NCBI GenBank assembly: GCA_003229915.1
Contig: QIGA01000070.1
Location: 1-9,490, forward strand
Length of the DNA: 9,490 nucleotides
Reading direction: 5' to 3'
DNA from: Chloroflexota bacterium
GTDB lineage: Bacteria; Chloroflexota; Dehalococcoidia; SZUA-161
Shown: positions 7,193-9,490 of the stretch, one piece after another
Position numbering within the stretch: position 1 is the stretch's first letter
Layout of the letters: each line of letters opens with the position of its first letter
Made by a program: the position numbers and the translations under genes
The notes under the pieces: generated by a model
Databases searched by the model: none
The model's input: only the letters and a program-made list of their open reading frames with translations
What the model was told of the DNA's origin: nothing

Positions 7193-7221
7193 ATTATAGC
7201 GTTTTACTATCTCGAAGTCTA
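7193..7221 (-). promoter_or_regulatory. Sigma70-type promoter for tRNA-Ser and probably the sugar-nucleotide operon
   Basis: On the minus strand TAGACT (7221-7216) is followed by 17 bases and a perfect TATAAT (7198-7193). Transcription would begin about 5 bases before the tRNA. No other convincing promoter is seen between the tRNA and the mutase gene, so it probably serves both. Confidence 0.65.
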
Positions 7222-7273
7222 GTTTTGTAAACATCCCCAAAATAGCGATTGCTCTGAGGGAGAGGGTTTTGGG

Positions 7274-7447
7274 TGTCATTGCGAGCCGAAGCCCTCCTTC
7301 CGCTGAAGGACTGAACGAAGTGAAGGGGAAGGGGCGGCGAAGCAATCTCACGGCACTCATTACAGGCTCCGCGAAGCAAACCCAACGTAAATACACTCAA
7401 GATTGCTTCAGCACCCTTCGACAGGCTCAGGGTGCCTCGCAATGACA
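7274..7447. repeat. Interspersed repeat with 12-bp terminal inverted repeats (MITE/REP-like)
   Basis: TGTCATTGCGAG (7274-7285) is perfectly inverted as CTCGCAATGACA (7436-7447). Inside lies a second inverted pair, GAAGCAATCT (7339-7348) and AGATTGCTTC (7400-7409), so the whole could fold into a long nested hairpin. It also carries CCTTCGACAGGCTCAGGG and a GCTGAAGGACTGAACGAAG stretch, both seen as interspersed repeats in many genomes. It has no coding capacity. From memory, TGTCATTGCGAG...GAAGCAATCTC resembles dispersed non-coding repeats of environmental bacteria; copy number here cannot be tested from one window. Confidence 0.6.
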
Positions 7448-7497
7448 TATAGATATACATACTAACATGGTTTTGAATCACTGATTTCTGATGTAGA

Positions 7498-7549
7498 GGC
7501 GCGGTAACCCGCGCCCCTGCGGGTAGGTTGGCCGCCCACGGCTGACCTA
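7498..7549. repeat. Two tandem GC-rich hairpins, probable interspersed repeat
   Basis: GGCGCGG and CCGCGCC (7498-7515) pair perfectly across TAAC. Eight bases on, TAGGTTGGCCG and CGGCTGACCTA (7524-7549) form 11 pairs with two G-T wobbles across CCCA. Neither is followed by a T-run on either strand. Compact palindromic pairs of this kind in a gene-free region are typical of REP-like repeats. Confidence 0.45.
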
Positions 7550-7725
7550 TGCCGGAGAAGGTGGTTTCACTGCGCTCCACTCACTCTTTTGGTTGCCATA
7601 CATAGATTACCACCTTAAACAACATACAGGGGCGAACGGATTAGAGTCTATTTTCGGGAGAACGCAGTGGCAGACGTGCGGCGAGCGGTGTTTTTCGGCG
7701 TGGGTTGATTCAAAGATGGCTGAGG

Positions 7726-8490
7726 TTAACGATCGAAGGATGGTGGTGCCGCCGAGACCTTTTCCCCCCGCTGGCTTCCAGGCTGATCAAGCTGGATGGA
7801 GATCAGACCATTGCGTATCGCTATAAACACAGCGTGGGCTCTATCGTTGGCATTCAGCTTGCGGAGTATAGCGCTGACGTGATTCTTGATCGTCTGCTCA
7901 CTGATGCCCAGGATATTGGCGATTCGCTTGTTGGAATTACCCTCGGCGATGTGGGTCAGGATCTGCACCTCTTTGGGGGTGAGGGGTGTGGTTATGTCTT
8001 CGAGGGTTCTGCCCAGGGATGCCATGTCCTGGAATTGCCTTAATACGCGCCAGGCGACCTTGGGTTTGCTGCTTACGCTGTCATTGATGGGGTACTCACC
8101 GCTGGAGGCCCGCCTTATCGTCTCAGCGAGCTCTGAGGAGGAACAGTGTTTGCTTCTCAGATAAGCGACCGCTCCAATCTTGATGACTTCAAACAGCTCG
8201 TCGTCATCTTCCTCAGGGTTAGCGCTAAGTATAATCACCCCAGTTCCAGGGAAAGTCCGGGCGATTTTCTTGCCCAGCTCAAGGCCATTGAGGAAGGGGT
8301 ATCCGATATCCAGAAGTACGATATCGGGTGAATTTGCCGCGATTTGGGTTAGCGCCTCGTTGCCATCCTCGCCCGGCTCGCAGTCAAGGACCTCCATCGC
8401 CTCAAGTCCATTATCTTGAGACAGAGCCTGACGCACGCCAGCGCGGAAAAATGGCTGACTATCTACTATCGTTAGGGTTATCTTGCGCAT
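7726..8490 (-). CDS. LuxR/NarL-family response regulator with non-canonical receiver
   Basis: The 254-residue protein has an N-terminal receiver domain (about 4-130), a linker and a LuxR-type HTH (about 170-228: LTPKEVQILTHIAEGNSNKR, ISEQTIKNHVSAILRKLNA). The phosphoacceptor would be Asp61 in IVLLDIGYP. Asp10 is present, but the second acidic residue is replaced (VDSQ instead of VDDH), and the conserved lysine of the YLxK motif is Ser113 with Lys114 one place later. Phosphorylation may thus be altered or absent. About 25 residues of low-complexity tail follow the HTH. Start: ATG at 8490 with AGGTG 4 bases upstream. It follows the small HTH gene by 29 bases and is probably co-transcribed. No histidine kinase is in the window, so the partner and targets are unknown. 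Confidence 0.93.
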   Translation of the reverse strand: MRKITLTIVDSQPFFRAGVRQALSQDNGLEAMEVLDCEPGEDGNEALTQIAANSPDIVLLDIGYPFLNGLELGKKIARTFPGTGVIILSANPEEDDDELFEVIKIGAVAYLRSKHCSSSELAETIRRASSGEYPINDSVSSKPKVAWRVLRQFQDMASLGRTLEDITTPLTPKEVQILTHIAEGNSNKRIANILGISEQTIKNHVSAILRKLNANDRAHAVFIAIRNGLISIQLDQPGSQRGEKVSAAPPSFDR

Positions 8491-8519
8491 AGCTCACCTG
8501 CCAACCTGATATCTGGAAG

Positions 8520-8753
8520 TTAATTCTGTTTGCCTCCGTCAGATCGGATGCCGTTGTTCTCCTCCAACAGTAACACAGCTATGTCCTCTGCTCTGAATCT
8601 GCGATCGCCGCGGGGGCCTATGCGGTATGCCTTTATTACCCCCTGATCGCTCCAGCGCCGTAGCGTGTTGCTGTGGACGTGAAGAAGCTGGCTTACTTCC
8701 CTGACTGTTAGCATGCTGCCCATTTGGTTATTGATTGCCATATCATTCTCCAT
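8520..8753 (-). CDS. Small HTH DNA-binding protein, excisionase/BldC (MerR-like) family
   Basis: The 77-residue protein consists almost entirely of one winged-helix HTH: MLTVREVSQLLHVHSNTLRR as the helix-turn-helix, then WSDQGVIKAYRIGPRGDRRF, the wing with the MerR/BldC-style arginine pair, and the ADIxVLL-type closing helix. Such stand-alone domains bind DNA directly, often cooperatively on repeats, as in BldC, or act as excisionases; with no phage genes nearby a transcriptional role is more likely. Start: ATG at 8753 has GGAG 3 bases upstream, but the ATG at 8741 (Met5) has GGAG 6 bases upstream, a better spacing, so the protein may be 73 residues. A candidate promoter lies just upstream, and the response-regulator gene follows by 29 bases in the same unit. 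Confidence 0.9.
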   Translation of the reverse strand: MENDMAINNQMGSMLTVREVSQLLHVHSNTLRRWSDQGVIKAYRIGPRGDRRFRAEDIAVLLLEENNGIRSDGGKQN

Positions 8754-8777
8754 CTACTCCGTAGCTATCGTGTCACC

Positions 8778-8806
8778 ACTATAGGACATGGAACCTCACT
8801 GGACAA
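8778..8806 (-). promoter_or_regulatory. Candidate sigma70 promoter of the HTH/response-regulator unit
   Basis: On the minus strand TTGTCC (8806-8801), 17 bases, then TATAGT (8783-8778). Initiation near 8771 would leave a leader of about 18 bases before the ATG at 8753. No other pair in the upstream region matches as well on this strand. Confidence 0.55.
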
Positions 8807-8837
8807 TCACCTAAACGGACTAATTGGAGAAGTATAT

Positions 8838-8849
8838 AGTCATGTGACT
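8838..8849. promoter_or_regulatory. Inverted repeat, possible operator
   Basis: AGTCA-TG-TGACT is a perfect 5-bp dyad with a 2-base centre, 32 bases upstream of the -35 of the HTH gene. It is a plausible site for a dimeric regulator such as the adjacent LuxR-type protein, but a 10-base dyad is expected by chance now and then. Confidence 0.25.
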
Positions 8850-8898
8850 GAAGTACTAAATTTGGGGGATACGATAAGATAGTAGAAGGTTGACAAAG

Positions 8899-8927
8899 TT
8901 GACTTTTTACGTTCGCTGAATTATCGT
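8899..8927 (+). promoter_or_regulatory. Candidate rightward promoter, distal
   Basis: TTGACT (8899-8904), 17 bases, TATCGT (8922-8927). The -35 lies in the second copy of the GTTGAC direct repeat. It would give a leader of about 300 bases to the secreted-protein gene. Consensus match only. Confidence 0.3.
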
Positions 8928-9018
8928 GTTTATTGTATTCATCGAGCGCTTGATCTCTTGCCAGACGAGTGCTGTACGGTTGAGGCGTAATAACTTCTTA
9001 ACCTTTTTCGTCGGGATT

Positions 9019-9047
9019 TTATGACTTGTTGATAGCCAACGTATATT
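9019..9047 (+). promoter_or_regulatory. Candidate rightward promoter, proximal to the structured leader
   Basis: TTATGA (9019-9024), 17 bases, TATATT (9042-9047). The -10 is good and the -35 poor. Initiation near 9054 would place the transcript start exactly where the sequence turns GC-rich and structured. Confidence 0.35.
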
Positions 9048-9053
9048 ATTGAG

Positions 9054-9149
9054 TGGGGGGCGACGATCCGCTGTCTGTATTTGGTCACCTTAGGATAGCG
9101 GGGAGCCAGTGGTGAAACCGACCCGATGAATAAAGGGTCGGTTTTTTTT
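9054..9149 (+). ncRNA. Putative structured leader RNA or small RNA ending in a terminator
   Basis: Between a candidate -10 and a strong intrinsic terminator lies a GC-rich, non-coding stretch. CCGCTGTC (9068-9075) pairs with GATAGCGG (9094-9101): 8 bp, one G-U. In the 18-base loop, TCACC (9085-9089) is complementary to GGTGA (9111-9115) just beyond the stem, so an H-type pseudoknot can form next to the terminator stem. The layout (compact fold, terminator, then 89 bases to an open frame) fits a riboswitch or attenuator, or a free-standing small RNA. I do not recognise a known class; the c-di-GMP-I conserved core is absent. Structure and role are inferred from complementarity alone. Confidence 0.4.
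9115..9149 (+). terminator. Rho-independent terminator upstream of the secreted-protein gene
   Basis: AAACCGACCC (9115-9124) and GGGTCGGTTT (9135-9144) form a 10-bp stem with a 10-base loop, ending in eight consecutive T (9142-9149). It is oriented rightward. No protein gene lies upstream on the plus strand, so it must end either a leader transcript or a small RNA. Confidence 0.88.
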
Positions 9150-9238
9150 CATTATATATTTAGGTATAGGTGAGTGGAAAAAGTGGGATGTTCTCTGACA
9201 ACAGCTCAAGGAGAAGAGGGGACACGAGGGAGGCTATC

Positions 9239-9490
9239 ATGATCAGGTGGTTCAATAACAGCACAGTTCTTTACGGTATAAACCTGTTCGTCATCATCGG
9301 CCTGCTGCTGTCCCTGGTAGGGGTGGCTGCACTTGCGCCGCAGGGCGCATCGGCGGCACAAACAACGAACTTCACCTTGAAGGGATATATGGGTAAGCAG
9401 ACTGTGCCTTTGCCCGCGGTAACGGAGCCAACTGGAGAGATTAGTGGAGCAAAGTTTAATGACCTGAACGGCGATGGGGTCTGGGATGGC
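9239..9490 (+). CDS. Secreted protein with SdrD/dockerin-like calcium-binding repeat, N-terminal part
   Basis: The 84 codons visible run off the right edge. Residues 1-39 form a signal peptide: a short charged start (MIRW), a hydrophobic core (LFVIIGLLLSLVGVAALA) and a likely signal-peptidase site after ASA (37-39). After a short mature segment, GAKFNDLNGDGVWDG (residues 70-84) matches the opening of SdrD B-like/dockerin-like repeats; Asp75, Asn77, Asp79 and Asp83 are spaced as in a DxNxDGxxD calcium loop. The product is expected to be exported and to act as a surface or extracellular protein, possibly large and repetitive; no enzymatic function can be given. Start: ATG at 9239 has GGAGG 5 bases upstream. 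The leader contains a terminator about 90 bases before the gene, suggesting conditional expression. Confidence 0.87.
   Translation, partial: MIRWFNNSTVLYGINLFVIIGLLLSLVGVAALAPQGASAAQTTNFTLKGYMGKQTVPLPAVTEPTGEISGAKFNDLNGDGVWDG

Larger units (their letters stand above)
7222..7725. other. Gene-free intergenic region rich in inverted repeats
   Basis: These 504 bases separate the tRNA promoter from the 3' end of the response-regulator gene. The open frames here are built from repeat sequence and resemble no protein. Contents are a 174-bp inverted-repeat element (7274-7447), two GC-rich hairpins (7498-7549) and a loose 8-bp inverted repeat AAGGTGGT/ACCACCTT (7558-7565 and 7609-7616). From 7617 to 7725 nothing specific is seen. 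No terminator for the response-regulator gene was found. Confidence 0.6.
8807..9053. promoter_or_regulatory. AT-rich divergent regulatory region
   Basis: No coding frame is seen here. The region separates the leftward regulatory pair from the rightward secreted-protein gene and contains an inverted repeat at 8838-8849, a direct repeat GTTGAC-AAA-GTTGAC at 8889-8903 and two candidate plus-strand promoters. It is clearly more AT-rich than the genes on either side, as expected for a control region. Confidence 0.5.

Noticed and set aside
6756..7193. 145-codon minus-strand frame spanning tRNA-Ser and the start of the mutase
   Set aside because: It translates the tRNA gene and then an off-frame copy of the mutase; the real mutase frame carries all active-site motifs.
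7194..7580. 128-codon minus-strand frame in the gene-free region
   Set aside because: It runs through the 174-bp inverted-repeat element and the hairpins; the peptide is translated repeat (for example GTLSLSKG from the CCTTCGACAGGCTCAGGG motif), not a protein family.
9054..9124. Resemblance to a c-di-GMP-I (GEMM) riboswitch through GGATAGCGGGG
   Set aside because: The conserved GCAAA and GACGCAAAGC segments of that class are absent anywhere upstream, so a similar 3' segment alone is not enough.
9111..9141. Resemblance of ACCGACCCGATGAA to the SAM-I riboswitch core
   Set aside because: The GGCAACC segment and the surrounding helices are missing; the match is part of the terminator stem.
9128..9165. 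Short open frame beginning at the ATG inside the terminator loop
   Set aside because: It has no ribosome binding site and reads through the terminator stem and T-run; nothing suggests it is translated.

Overview
The window reads as chromosomal DNA of a free-living bacterium, moderately GC-rich, with an intact housekeeping operon. Several traits suggest Chloroflexota, perhaps Dehalococcoidia: two archaeal-style (ST0452-like) sugar-1-phosphate nucleotidylyltransferases in tandem, a BldC/excisionase-type helix-turn-helix (HTH) protein paired with a LuxR-type response regulator, short interspersed repeats of the kind that begin TGTCATTGCGAG, and a secreted protein with an SdrD/dockerin-like repeat. 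This placement is an inference from gene content; no phylogenetic test was possible.

Positions 7221 down to 1 (minus strand) hold an apparent UDP-amino-sugar operon. A sigma70-like promoter (7193-7221) drives tRNA-Ser(UGA). It is followed without a visible terminator by a GlmM-type phosphohexomutase, a GlmU-type bifunctional nucleotidylyltransferase/acetyltransferase (4-bp overlap), a 234-bp gap with switch-like hairpins, a paralogous nucleotidylyltransferase that lacks the acetyltransferase active site, glmS (2-bp gap) and a GalE-type sugar-nucleotide epimerase (24-bp gap). Together these can take fructose-6-P to glucosamine-6-P (GlmS), glucosamine-1-P (GlmM) and UDP-GlcNAc (GlmU), with the epimerase able to make the galacto epimer for cell-surface polymers. 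A thiolase gene with its own candidate promoter begins after the epimerase and runs off the left edge.

Positions 7222-7725 are gene-free and filled with inverted repeats: one 174-bp element with 12-bp terminal inverted repeats, then two compact GC-rich hairpins. Positions 7726-8806 (minus strand) hold a two-gene regulatory unit, a small HTH protein followed by a LuxR-type response regulator whose receiver pocket is non-canonical.

Positions 8807-9490 hold a divergent, AT-rich regulatory region. On the plus strand this contains candidate promoters, a short GC-rich segment that can fold as a stem plus pseudoknot, and a textbook intrinsic terminator. After these comes the start of a secreted protein with a calcium-binding-like repeat, cut by the right edge. 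The putative leader RNA with terminator ahead of the secreted protein, and the alternative hairpins between the two nucleotidylyltransferase genes, are the least explained parts of the window.
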